Made by a program: the position numbers and the translations under genes. A DNA stretch of 20,795 nucleotides from a virus. Location: the IMG/VR virus record IMGVR_UViG_3300027906_000192, positions 1 to 20,795 of that record. The stretch is one strand, 5' to 3'. Positions 1 to 7,805 of this stretch are shown piece by piece. Position 1 is the stretch's first letter. Each line of letters starts with the position of its first letter. The notes under the pieces are model-generated. The model worked only from the letters and a program-made list of their open reading frames with translations, ran no database searches and was not told the DNA's origin.

Positions 1-1
1 C

Positions 2-907
2 AGAACTACTCAGCACGCGTTTCGAGATGAAACTAAGCAATCCTTATTTAATCTTACTAAGATATACGAGCAAATAGATTATATTGAAGAAACAAAGTAT
101 ACAGGTTTAGTCACACAAGGCAATTTTCAATGGCGAGGCGGTATTAAAGATTCAGTAGTGGAATTTAACCCTAATAATAATGGAAGATTTTTTATTTCAT
201 GGGTACCCCCGCATAATATGCAAAATAGGTCTATATCTAAAGGCAACTTAAGATACCCAGCCAATGAGCATTGTGGAGCATTTGGGTGTGATAGTTATGA
301 TATATCAGGCACTGTTGATGGAAGAGGATCCAAAGGATCATTGCATGGACTTACAAAGTTCACCATGGAAGACATCCCACCAAATCATTTTTTCTTAGAA
401 TATATATCAAGACCTGATAACGCTGAAATATTTTTTGAAGATGTTTTAATGGCACTAGTATTTTATGGGATGCCTTTATTAGCTGAAAATAACAAACCAA
501 GATTATTATATTATTTAAAAAGAAGAGGTTACAGGGGTTATTCTATGAATAGACCAGACAAAATTTATAATAAACTATCTGTTACCGAAAGAGAAATTGG
601 AGGAGTACCTAACTCTAGTGAGGATATGAAACAAGCTCACGCAGCTGCAATAGAATCTTATATTGATTCTTATGTAGGTTTTAATGGGGAAAGCCATGGA
701 GACTTGTATTTTACAAGAACGTTAAATGACTGGTCAAAATTTAATCTTAATAACCGAACGAAGCATGATGCGTCTATAAGCTCAGGACTAGCTATAATGG
801 CTTGCAATAAAAACAAGTATGCGCCTGTAGCACAAAGAATAATGCAACCAGTAAATTTAGGAATAAGAAGATATAATAATGATGGAGTTACATCAAAAAT
901 AATTTAA
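2..907 (+). CDS. terL: Terminase large subunit, C-terminal nuclease part (partial at 5' end)
   Basis: This is the end of the large terminase subunit, the motor that cuts concatemeric phage DNA and drives it through the portal. The frame is open from base 2, so the GTG at 158 is an internal codon and the true start, with the ATPase domain, lies upstream of the window. What remains is about 300 residues of the RNase H-like nuclease. Candidate metal-binding acidic residues are the Asp of GCDSYD (bases 290-292), the Glu of FFED (437-439) and the Asp of KHDAS (767-769), in the order expected for TerL nucleases. The stretches around TQGNF.W near the start and FYGMPLLAENN recall crAss-like and marine Bacteroidota phage terminases. 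The portal gene starts four bases after the stop, the usual terL-portal coupling. Family assignment is confident; subfamily placement is from memory. Confidence 0.85.
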   Translation, partial: RTTQHAFRDETKQSLFNLTKIYEQIDYIEETKYTGLVTQGNFQWRGGIKDSVVEFNPNNNGRFFISWVPPHNMQNRSISKGNLRYPANEHCGAFGCDSYDISGTVDGRGSKGSLHGLTKFTMEDIPPNHFFLEYISRPDNAEIFFEDVLMALVFYGMPLLAENNKPRLLYYLKRRGYRGYSMNRPDKIYNKLSVTEREIGGVPNSSEDMKQAHAAAIESYIDSYVGFNGESHGDLYFTRTLNDWSKFNLNNRTKHDASISSGLAIMACNKNKYAPVAQRIMQPVNLGIRRYNNDGVTSKII

Positions 908-911
908 ATAC

Positions 912-3326
912 ATGATTAATACAAACTATAACAGTTCATTCCCTGATCAGGTAGTACCTGATTCCGTAAAGAATAGTTATGACTATGGTATCCAAGTGGC
1001 TCGAGCCATAGAGAATGAATGGTTTAGACAAGACATGGGGGGTGATAGATATTTACAAAACTTCCAAAATTATCATAGATTAAGATTGTACGCTAGAGGC
1101 GAACAACCTGTACAAAAGTATAAAGATGAATTGTCTATTAATGGCGATTTATCTTATTTAAATTTAGATTGGAAAATTGTTCCGGTAATTCCTAAGTTTG
1201 TAGATATTGTAGTAAATGGAATGACTGATAAAGGGTATGAGATAAAATCTTTTGCTACAGATCCTTTTGCGTTACAAGAACGCACTGATTTTGCGTTTAA
1301 AGCAATAAGGGATATAATAAATAAAGAATATATTGAGCAAATGAATGAGGCTACAGGTAAAAATTTTTATGCCTCCGCTCAACCAGATAAGCTTCCTGCA
1401 TCGCGTGATGAATTGGATTTGTTTTTACAGCTTAATTATAAACAAAGTGTAGAAATTGCAGAAGAAGAAATAATAAAAAATGTTTTTTCTTATAACAAAT
1501 ACCCTGATATTCAGCGTAGAATTGCCTATGATTTAGCGGTGTTAGGAATAGGAGTTTCTAAAACTAGCTTTAACTTTTCTGAGGGTATTACAGTTGATTA
1601 TGTAGATCCTGCTTCCGTGGTTTATTCTTATACAGAGGATCCAAACTTTGAAGATGTTTATTATGTAGGTGAAGTAAAGAATTTAAGCTTATCTGAAATA
1701 AAAAGATTATATCCTTATTTAACAAGTGAAGAATTAGAGGAAATCCAAAAATACAAAGGGCCTTCTAATTACACTAATTACGTAAGAAATTATAAAGGTC
1801 AAGACGACGGTAATTTAATATCTGTTTTATTTTTTGAATATAAAACTTACACTAACCAAGTGTTTAAATTAAAAAATACTGATCAAGGGTTGGAAAAAAT
1901 ATTAGAGAAAGATGACTCTTTTGACCCACCTGAGAATGATAACTTTAGCAGAGTATCACGTAGCATTGAGGTCCTATACACAGGGGCAAAAGTATTAGGC
2001 TTAAATAAACTACTTAATTGGAGTTTGGCTGAAAATATGACTCGCCCATCGTCAGATGTTACTAAGGTAAACATGAACTATGCAATCTGCGCGCCTAGAA
2101 TGTATAAAGGTAGAATTGATTCTATTGTGAGCCGAATTACAAGTTTTGCTGATATGATTCAATTAACGCATTTAAAACTACAACAGGTGTTAGCAAGGGT
2201 AGTTCCTGATGGTGTGTATTTAGATATGGATGGTTTAGCTGAAGTTGATCTAGGCAATGGGACAAACTACAATCCAGCGGAAGCATTAAATATGTATTTT
2301 CAAACAGGTAGTATAGTTGGAAGATCATTAACCCAGGATGGAGATTTAAATAGAGGAAAAGTTCCTATTCAAGAATTGCAATCTTCTAGTGGGATGGCTA
2401 AAATTCAATCTTTAATTTCTACTTATCAGTATTACTTACAAATGATAAGAGATGTAACCGGCTTAAATGAAGCAGTAGACGGTAGCACCCCCGATAAAAA
2501 TGCGTTGGTTGGGTTACAAAAAATGGCCGCGGCTAATTCTAATGTGGCTACACGACATATATTAAAGGCTTTAATGTACATAACTATTAAAATTGCTGAA
2601 AATATTAGCTTAAGAGCTAATGATGCTCTTCAATTTCCATTAACTAGAGATGCTCTTCTTAATAGCATTAATACTTTTAATGTTAACACGTTAGAAGAAA
2701 TGGAAAGAGTAGCTATGCATGATTTTGGTATATTTTTGGAATTAGAACCTGATGAAGAAGAAAAGGCTAAGCTTGAACAAAATATCCAAGTAGCTTTACA
2801 ATCAGGAGGTATTGATTTGGACGATGCTATCGATATACGACAAATATCAAATTTAAAGTTAGCTAATCAATTACTGAAATTAAAAAGAAAAGAAAAACAA
2901 GCTAGAGATCAGCAAGCAAATCAAGCTAATATTCAAATGCAAGCTCAAGCTAATGCACAAGCATCCGAGGCAGCAGCTCTAGCGGAAGTACAAAAGCAAC
3001 AAGCTTTAGCAGAAACTAAAGTTCAAATTGAAAAAGCAAAGTCCGATTTTGAATTGGCTAGAATGGAACAAGAAGCTTTAATTAAAAAGCAATTAATGGC
3101 AGAAGAATTTAACTATAATATGCAACTAGCTGAAATTCAGGCAGGAGCGGAAACTAAAAAAGAAAAAGAAATAGAAGATAGGAAAGATAAAAGAGTAAGA
3201 ATACAAGGAACTCAGCAATCTGAACTTATTGATCAAAGAAAAAATGATTTATTACCTAAAGATTTTGAATCTGCGGGTAATGATAATTTGAGTGGCTTTG
3301 GCTTAGAACAGTTTGAGCCAAGGTAA
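912..3326 (+). CDS. Portal protein
   Basis: This is the dodecameric portal at one capsid vertex, through which DNA is packaged and ejected and to which the tail attaches. The 804-residue length is large for a portal but normal for crAss-like phages. Residues 1-640 form the body. The stretch around residues 513-550 (VTGLNEA, DGSTPDKNA, then AAANSNVATRH) has the pattern I associate with portals of this group. From about residue 650 to 760 the protein is rich in Q, A, E and K with few helix breakers, predicting a long coiled coil. In long portals this builds the barrel reaching into the capsid. A charged tail follows. The gene lies directly after terL and before the scaffold-like gene. There is no Shine-Dalgarno sequence before the ATG; the leader AAATAC overlaps the end of terL. 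Short minus-strand frames inside it are shadows. Confidence 0.85.
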   Translation: MINTNYNSSFPDQVVPDSVKNSYDYGIQVARAIENEWFRQDMGGDRYLQNFQNYHRLRLYARGEQPVQKYKDELSINGDLSYLNLDWKIVPVIPKFVDIVVNGMTDKGYEIKSFATDPFALQERTDFAFKAIRDIINKEYIEQMNEATGKNFYASAQPDKLPASRDELDLFLQLNYKQSVEIAEEEIIKNVFSYNKYPDIQRRIAYDLAVLGIGVSKTSFNFSEGITVDYVDPASVVYSYTEDPNFEDVYYVGEVKNLSLSEIKRLYPYLTSEELEEIQKYKGPSNYTNYVRNYKGQDDGNLISVLFFEYKTYTNQVFKLKNTDQGLEKILEKDDSFDPPENDNFSRVSRSIEVLYTGAKVLGLNKLLNWSLAENMTRPSSDVTKVNMNYAICAPRMYKGRIDSIVSRITSFADMIQLTHLKLQQVLARVVPDGVYLDMDGLAEVDLGNGTNYNPAEALNMYFQTGSIVGRSLTQDGDLNRGKVPIQELQSSSGMAKIQSLISTYQYYLQMIRDVTGLNEAVDGSTPDKNALVGLQKMAAANSNVATRHILKALMYITIKIAENISLRANDALQFPLTRDALLNSINTFNVNTLEEMERVAMHDFGIFLELEPDEEEKAKLEQNIQVALQSGGIDLDDAIDIRQISNLKLANQLLKLKRKEKQARDQQANQANIQMQAQANAQASEAAALAEVQKQQALAETKVQIEKAKSDFELARMEQEALIKKQLMAEEFNYNMQLAEIQAGAETKKEKEIEDRKDKRVRIQGTQQSELIDQRKNDLLPKDFESAGNDNLSGFGLEQFEPR

Positions 3327-3336
3327 ATTTTATTAA

Positions 3337-3354
3337 TTAATTTTATATTATCAT
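3337..3354 (+). promoter_or_regulatory. AT-rich leader motif, copy 1
   Basis: The 18 bases here read TTAATTTTAT, three variable bases, then ATCAT. A nearly identical stretch precedes the gene at 6122. The copy ends three bases before the ATG of the scaffold-like gene. It could be a translation leader or a late-promoter element. In such AT-rich DNA chance similarity is a real alternative. Confidence 0.25.
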
Positions 3355-3357
3355 ATT

Positions 3358-4569
3358 ATGCCAACAACAGTAAAACAAGAAGGAGATTTTAAAATAAAAA
3401 AAAGAACTCCAAAAAAATTAGCAGGCAAAGAAGAGGTTATTAAAGTTGATCTTTCAAAACCAGCTACCGAACCTAAAAAAGAAGAAACAAAAGATGCCGT
3501 TCAGGAGCCAAGCACAAAAAAAGTGGATGTACATGAACCACCCAGAGATGGCGAAGAGGTGGGAAAAGGAAACTCCTCAAAACCAGCCATTGCCAAAGAA
3601 ACTGAAGAAAAAACAGTAGAAGAATCTCCAATACAAATTATTGAAGATGAAGAAGATAATTCTGAAGAGGCAGGAGTGGCTGGAAGCAATGAAGCTCCCG
3701 CAGCCATATCGGAACAGAAAGAAGTATTACCGGAAGCAGAAACACAAAAATTACCTGAAGGAGTAGATAAACTAATAAAGTTTATGGAAGAAACCGGCGG
3801 AGATGTACAAGATTATGCCCGGTTAAATGCTGATTATTCTAACGTAGATAGTAATACGCTACTGCGAGAATATTATAAACAAAATAAACCTCATCTAGAT
3901 CAAGAAGATGTAAGTCTTTTATTAGAAGACTTTACATGGGATGAAGAAGTAGATGATGAAAAAGATATACGTAAAAAACAAATTGCGTATAAAGAAGAAG
4001 TTGCAAAAGCCAAAAACTTTTTAGAGCAAACAAAGAGTAAATATTACGAGGAAATCAAGTTGAGGCCCGGCGTTACTCAAGAGCAACAAAAAGCTATGGA
4101 CTTTTTCAACCGATATACCGAAGAACAAAAGCGTAATGATGCAGTTCGAGAAGGATTTATTAATACTACCAAAGACTATTTTTCAAATGATTTTAAAGGA
4201 TTTAATTTTAAATTAGGAGAAAAAAAAGTTCGGTATGCTGTTAAAGATGTTCAATCTACTGCAGATAACCAAAAAGACCTTACAGACTTTGTTGGGACGT
4301 TCCTAGACAAAAACGGTCAAATGAAAGATCCTGCTGGTTATCATAAAGCGATTTACGCTGCCCGAAATGCCGATACTATGGCAACACATTTCTACGAGCA
4401 AGGCCGTGCCGATGCCATTAAAGAACAAGTTGCTAAAACTAAAAACATCACTACTGAGCCAAGGCAAACTGCCCCAGGCGACGTGTTTGTTAAGGGTTTA
4501 AAGGTAAGAGCTATTAGTGGGTTAGACTCTTCAAAATTAAAAATTAGAACAAAAAAATTTAACAATTAA
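3358..4569 (+). CDS. Scaffolding-like prohead assembly protein
   Basis: This is a probable capsid assembly scaffold, inferred from its position between portal and major capsid genes and its composition. The first 135 or so residues are low-complexity, rich in K, E, P and T, and almost certainly disordered. From about residue 137 the sequence becomes ordered and helical, with FMEETGG, a YSNVDSNTLL segment and a charged helix KEEVAKAKNFLEQTKSKYYEEI around residues 215-235 (shown split: KEEVAKAKNFLEQ, then TKSKYYEEI). A more conserved-looking block (RPGVTQEQQ, FSNDFKGF, YHKAIYAARNADT) follows. The C-terminus is strongly basic (LKIRTKKF), suitable for binding capsid protein as in other phage scaffolds. 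A K-rich N-terminus also fits a DNA- or shell-contacting role. The start ATG has no Shine-Dalgarno sequence. Direct homology to a named scaffold could not be tested here; a prohead core protein is the alternative. Confidence 0.65.
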   Translation: MPTTVKQEGDFKIKKRTPKKLAGKEEVIKVDLSKPATEPKKEETKDAVQEPSTKKVDVHEPPRDGEEVGKGNSSKPAIAKETEEKTVEESPIQIIEDEEDNSEEAGVAGSNEAPAAISEQKEVLPEAETQKLPEGVDKLIKFMEETGGDVQDYARLNADYSNVDSNTLLREYYKQNKPHLDQEDVSLLLEDFTWDEEVDDEKDIRKKQIAYKEEVAKAKNFLEQTKSKYYEEIKLRPGVTQEQQKAMDFFNRYTEEQKRNDAVREGFINTTKDYFSNDFKGFNFKLGEKKVRYAVKDVQSTADNQKDLTDFVGTFLDKNGQMKDPAGYHKAIYAARNADTMATHFYEQGRADAIKEQVAKTKNITTEPRQTAPGDVFVKGLKVRAISGLDSSKLKIRTKKFNN

Positions 4570-4579
4570 AATTTAAAAA

Positions 4580-6043
4580 ATGGCAAATGTAGTACCCTCG
4601 TTTGGGTCAATTAAACCTAGTCAGAAACAACAGGTTCTGTCTACAAATTATCTGCAATTTACAGATAAAGCCGGCGATGATTTTTCGGATTTCGCTGCAC
4701 AATATCTTCCTGAGATCTACGAACAAGAAGTAGAGCGATATGGAAACCGAACTCTTTCTGGATTCCTCCGTATGGTAGGAGCAGAAATGCCTATGACTTC
4801 AGATCAAGTAATTTGGTCAGAACAAAATAGATTACACATTGCTTATGACAATGTTTCAAAACTTGCAAACAACGTTGATCTACAATTTACTCTTAATGCA
4901 ACCGCTGGAGCAAATTATGTAGATAATGTAGTTTCTGCTAATCAAACAATTGTAGTAATGAATCCTGCTACAGGCGCTGAAGTAAAAGCTTTGGTTACTG
5001 CTAGTGTCGGATCTAACGCTCTCGGAAGTGCTAATGGTACTCTTACCGTAGCTACTTATACCGGGGCTAATCTTTCTACTACACTTGGAAGCGCTGGTGG
5101 AGTACTTGCTGGTCTTAAAATATTTGTTTATGGTTCTGAATATAGAAAAGGAACTGGTGATGCTGATATTAGAAGCGTAACACCATCTTTCACTCAATTT
5201 AACAATTCACCAATTATTATTAAAGAAAAATATGTGGTCAATGGATCAGATATGGCTCAGATTGGTTGGGTTGAAGTTGCTACTGAAGATGGAACATCTG
5301 GATACCTATGGTACCTAAAAGCTGAATCTGAAACTCGTTTGAGATTTGAAGATTATCTTGAAATGGCTATGGTTGAAGGCGAAAAAGCTGCTGCAGGTTC
5401 TGGAGTTGCTGGTATTGCTACTGATTACGGCGGAACTGAAGGTCTTTTTGCTGCTATTGAAGCTAGAGGTAATGTACTAAATAACTTTAGTGCAGCTGCT
5501 GGTCTAGGAGAATTTGATAGTATTCTTAAGAACCTTGATACTCAGGGTGCTATTGAGGAAAACATGCTTTTCTTAAATAGAAAAACTTCTTTGGATTTTG
5601 ATGATATGCTAGGTAATGTTTCTTCCGGTCTTAACGGAGGTACTGCTTTTGGTCTATTTGAAAACTCTGAAGAAATGGCTTTGAATCTTGGTTTCTCAGG
5701 ATTTAGAAGAGGTTCTTATGACTTTTATAAAACTGACTGGAAATATCTTAACGACGCTTCTACTAGAGGTGCTGTAGCTGTTTCAGCAATTGATGGAGTT
5801 CTTATTCCAGCTGGAACATCAACTGTATACGATCAAATTTTAGGTTCTAATATTCGTAGACCTTTCTTGCACGTTCGATACAGAGCTTCTCAAACAGAAG
5901 ATAGGAGAATGAAGTCTTGGATTACAGGATCTGCCGGAGGTGCTTATACTTCTGACATTGACTCTATGGACGTTCACTTCTTGTCTGAAAGATGTTTATG
6001 TGTACAAGCTGCAAACAACTTTGTATTGTTTACTGCTTCGTAA
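4580..6043 (+). CDS. Major capsid protein (HK97 fold)
   Basis: This is the shell protein of the icosahedral head. The 487-residue length matches the crAss-like major capsid protein (about 490). Residues 36-82 hold the recognisable N-terminal segment (DFAAQYLPEIYEQEVERYG, then LSGFLRMVGAEMP and TSDQVIWSEQ). Roughly residues 104-215 are rich in G, A, T, S and N, with alternating beta character, and probably form an insertion domain on the HK97 core. Residues 219-267 (VVNGSDMAQIGWVEV through RLRFEDYLEMAM) look like the P-domain region. No N-terminal prohead-protease delta domain is evident, so a separate scaffold is plausible. Third positions appear more T/C-rich than in neighbours, as expected for a highly expressed protein. 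The leader AATTTAAAAA-ATGG has no Shine-Dalgarno sequence. An intrinsic terminator follows the stop codon. The minus-strand frame at 4880-5197 is a shadow. Confidence 0.88.
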   Translation: MANVVPSFGSIKPSQKQQVLSTNYLQFTDKAGDDFSDFAAQYLPEIYEQEVERYGNRTLSGFLRMVGAEMPMTSDQVIWSEQNRLHIAYDNVSKLANNVDLQFTLNATAGANYVDNVVSANQTIVVMNPATGAEVKALVTASVGSNALGSANGTLTVATYTGANLSTTLGSAGGVLAGLKIFVYGSEYRKGTGDADIRSVTPSFTQFNNSPIIIKEKYVVNGSDMAQIGWVEVATEDGTSGYLWYLKAESETRLRFEDYLEMAMVEGEKAAAGSGVAGIATDYGGTEGLFAAIEARGNVLNNFSAAAGLGEFDSILKNLDTQGAIEENMLFLNRKTSLDFDDMLGNVSSGLNGGTAFGLFENSEEMALNLGFSGFRRGSYDFYKTDWKYLNDASTRGAVAVSAIDGVLIPAGTSTVYDQILGSNIRRPFLHVRYRASQTEDRRMKSWITGSAGGAYTSDIDSMDVHFLSERCLCVQAANNFVLFTAS

Positions 6044-6056
6044 TTTTTCTGATATT

Positions 6057-6098
6057 AATTACCTCCACTTAATTGTGGGGGTAGTTTTTATCTTTTTT
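6057..6098 (+). terminator. Rho-independent terminator after the capsid gene
   Basis: The stem is 6057-6068 (AATTACCTCCAC) pairing with 6075-6086 (GTGGGGGTAGTT), with two G-T wobbles and a six-base loop TTAATT. It is followed by a T-rich tract (TTTT, A, then TC and seven T). It lies 14 bases after the capsid stop codon. Its place inside a co-directional structural block suggests partial termination, giving more capsid transcript than downstream tail transcript. Confidence 0.7.
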
Positions 6099-6105
6099 TA
6101 ATTAT

Positions 6106-6123
6106 TTAATTTTATTATATCAT
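6106..6123 (+). promoter_or_regulatory. AT-rich leader motif, copy 2
   Basis: This is the second copy of TTAATTTTAT-N3-ATCAT, differing from the copy at 3337-3354 only in the three middle bases. Here the final AT is the beginning of the ATG at 6122. It lies just after the capsid terminator, where a new late promoter or translation leader would be useful. Function is unproven. Confidence 0.25.
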
Positions 6124-6967
6124 GGCTAAAAAAGCTACTCAAGCAGTAAAAGATATTGAGGTTGCACCTCAAATAGTTGAACCTAAGGAAGTTGTAAAAC
6201 CAGCACCTAAAGTTTCAGCGCCTAAAAAACCTAAATGGGAAATTAAGGATAGAACATATTTATTAATGGGCTTAAAAACTCCATTAACCTATACAATAGC
6301 ATCTCGGCATACAAGCCGTTATCCTCTATTGTGGTTTGATGAAGAAAAAAATCAACAAAGAGAATTAAGGTATGCGACTAACCAAAATTCACCTTTAGTT
6401 GACGAACAATCAGGAGAATCCACATTAGGGCACATTGTTTTCAGAAACGGTACTTTAACTGTTACTAAAGAAAAACAAAACTTGCAAAAAATGTTATCTC
6501 TTTATCACCCTATGAGGGGGCTCAAATATAAAGAATTTAACCCAGTTGAAGAAGCTAGTGACGATTTAGAAACAATTGAATATATTATCGAAGCTTTAAA
6601 TATTGCGAGGGATATAGATATAGATCAAGCTGAAGCAATTTTAAGGGTTGAGGTTGGTTCTAAAGTATCTAAGATGAGTTCTAAAGAAATAAAAAGAGAT
6701 TTATTGATTTTTGCTAAAGAAAATGCTCAGCTATTCTTAGAACTTGCTAATGACGAAAATGTACAACTTAGAAATGTAGCTATTAATGCTACTGAACTTG
6801 GTCTACTATCGTTATCGCAAGATCAACGGACCTTTACTTGGGGTAAAACAGGTAGAAAAATAATGAATGTACCTTTCGATGAAAATCCATATTCCGCAAT
6901 GGCTGCATTCTTTAAAACTGATGAAGGTATAGAAGTTTATAAATCTATAGAGAAAAAACTTTTATAA
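6122..6967 (+). CDS. Unrecognised structural-module protein, head-associated candidate
   Basis: I do not recognise a named family for these 281 residues. Residues 1-38 are a linker rich in K, A, P and V (disordered). An ordered region begins at KPKWEIKDRTYLL. Residues about 60-125 look beta-rich, with ASRHTSRYPLLWFD and a HIVFRNGTLTVTKEKQNL segment. From about 145 onward helices dominate: a charged pair of helices around IEYIIEALNIARDIDIDQAE, then a helix ending in NVQLRNVAINATELG. The last 30 residues contain WGKTGRKIMNVPFDENP. There is no signal peptide or membrane segment. The position after the capsid gene, between a terminator and a stable hairpin, suggests its own expression level. A head decoration or auxiliary protein is the best guess from position; a head-completion or DNA-binding role is also possible. 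Confidence 0.8.
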   Translation: MAKKATQAVKDIEVAPQIVEPKEVVKPAPKVSAPKKPKWEIKDRTYLLMGLKTPLTYTIASRHTSRYPLLWFDEEKNQQRELRYATNQNSPLVDEQSGESTLGHIVFRNGTLTVTKEKQNLQKMLSLYHPMRGLKYKEFNPVEEASDDLETIEYIIEALNIARDIDIDQAEAILRVEVGSKVSKMSSKEIKRDLLIFAKENAQLFLELANDENVQLRNVAINATELGLLSLSQDQRTFTWGKTGRKIMNVPFDENPYSAMAAFFKTDEGIEVYKSIEKKLL

Positions 6968-6978
6968 CGTGTAATATT

Positions 6979-7019
6979 TATAATAGATAGGGCCGTAGTT
7001 TTGCGGCCTTACTATTATA
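6979..7019 (+). other. Long intergenic RNA hairpin without U-tract
   Basis: The arm 6979-6995 (TATAATAG, bulged A, TAGGGCCG) pairs with 7004-7019 (CGGCCTTACTATTATA), giving 16 base pairs with one G-T wobble and one bulged A, closed by an eight-base loop. No T-run follows on the plus strand, only AACAAAAAATAAAA before the next ATG. On the minus strand the bases after the hairpin are also not T-rich. It is therefore not a standard terminator. An mRNA-stabilising or processing element, or a U-tract-less terminator, fits better. Confidence 0.6.
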
Positions 7020-7034
7020 TAACAAAAAATAAAA

Positions 7035-7799
7035 ATGGCAATAAACGTAAATACTGTATATCAAACAGTGTTGTCTATTTTAAATAAAGAACAAAGGGGG
7101 TATATGACTCCTGATGAATTTAACAAAGTAGGAACACAAGTTCAACTTGAAATATTTGAAAAATATTTTGAAGATTTAAATCAACAAGCTAGAGTACCCC
7201 AGAGCGATTTAAACTACGCTGATAGACTAGAAAATATAGACGAAAAAGTAGCTATATTTAAAACGTTTGGCAATGCCGCATATAATAATGTATCTCCAAC
7301 CCCTACTAATTACTTCACTTTACCTACTACTGATGCATACGGGCAAGCCGTAACTTTTTATAGATTAGGGGAAGTGACTTATAATAATGATGTTCTTATC
7401 CAGAGACTTCAAAGAAATGACTTTTATACTTCTGAAAAGTCTAAATTAACAAAAGCCACTACAACTTTTCCCACGTATTTATATGAGAATAACAAATTAT
7501 TTGTTAAACCTGATACTATTACTTCAAATGTACAGGTAGAATATGTAAGAAAACCTTTAGATGTTATATGGGGATTTGCTGTTGATAGTACTTTGGGGTA
7601 TTATCAATATGATTCTACTAATTATAATGCAGGGGCTAACCCTCCTACCGGTTCTAGGAATTTTGAATTACAGGAAAGCGAGCAAACAGAAGTCATATTA
7701 AGAATTTTACAATATGCGGGAATTATAATTAGAGATCCAGAAATAGTACAAGCTGCCGCACAACAAGTACAGATGGACGAAATCAATGAAAAAAGTTAA
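7035..7799 (+). CDS. Tail ring / head-tail connector protein
   Basis: This is probably one of the ring proteins stacked under the portal in short-tailed crAss-like virions. The 254 residues begin with a helical segment (QRGYMTPDEFNKVGTQVQLE, then IFEKYFEDLNQQ at residues about 20-50) with the character of a connector N-terminal helix bundle. A beta-rich middle follows (FYRLGEVTYNND, then FPTYLYENNKLFVKPDT, with VQVEYVRKPLD near residue 170). The C-terminus is helical (NFELQESEQTEVILRILQYAG). This pattern is one I associate with conserved virion proteins of marine and gut crAss-like phages. The gene sits six bases before the second connector gene, so the two are likely translated together. The ATG follows an A-rich leader without a Shine-Dalgarno sequence. 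The exact ring number cannot be given from sequence alone. Confidence 0.65.
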   Translation: MAINVNTVYQTVLSILNKEQRGYMTPDEFNKVGTQVQLEIFEKYFEDLNQQARVPQSDLNYADRLENIDEKVAIFKTFGNAAYNNVSPTPTNYFTLPTTDAYGQAVTFYRLGEVTYNNDVLIQRLQRNDFYTSEKSKLTKATTTFPTYLYENNKLFVKPDTITSNVQVEYVRKPLDVIWGFAVDSTLGYYQYDSTNYNAGANPPTGSRNFELQESEQTEVILRILQYAGIIIRDPEIVQAAAQQVQMDEINEKS

Positions 7800-7805
7800 C
7801 AAGTT

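Noticed and set aside
158-907. GTG at 158 as the start of a separate gene
   Set aside because: The same frame is open back to base 2 with terminase-like sequence, so this is an internal codon of a truncated gene.
4218-4230. Run of eight A as a slippage site in the scaffold-like gene
   Set aside because: The zero frame continues normally to a natural stop and no useful alternative frame follows.
4880-5197. 105-residue minus-strand frame inside the capsid gene
   Set aside because: It lies wholly in the strongly supported capsid gene and its product is a serine/isoleucine-rich sequence typical of an antisense shadow.
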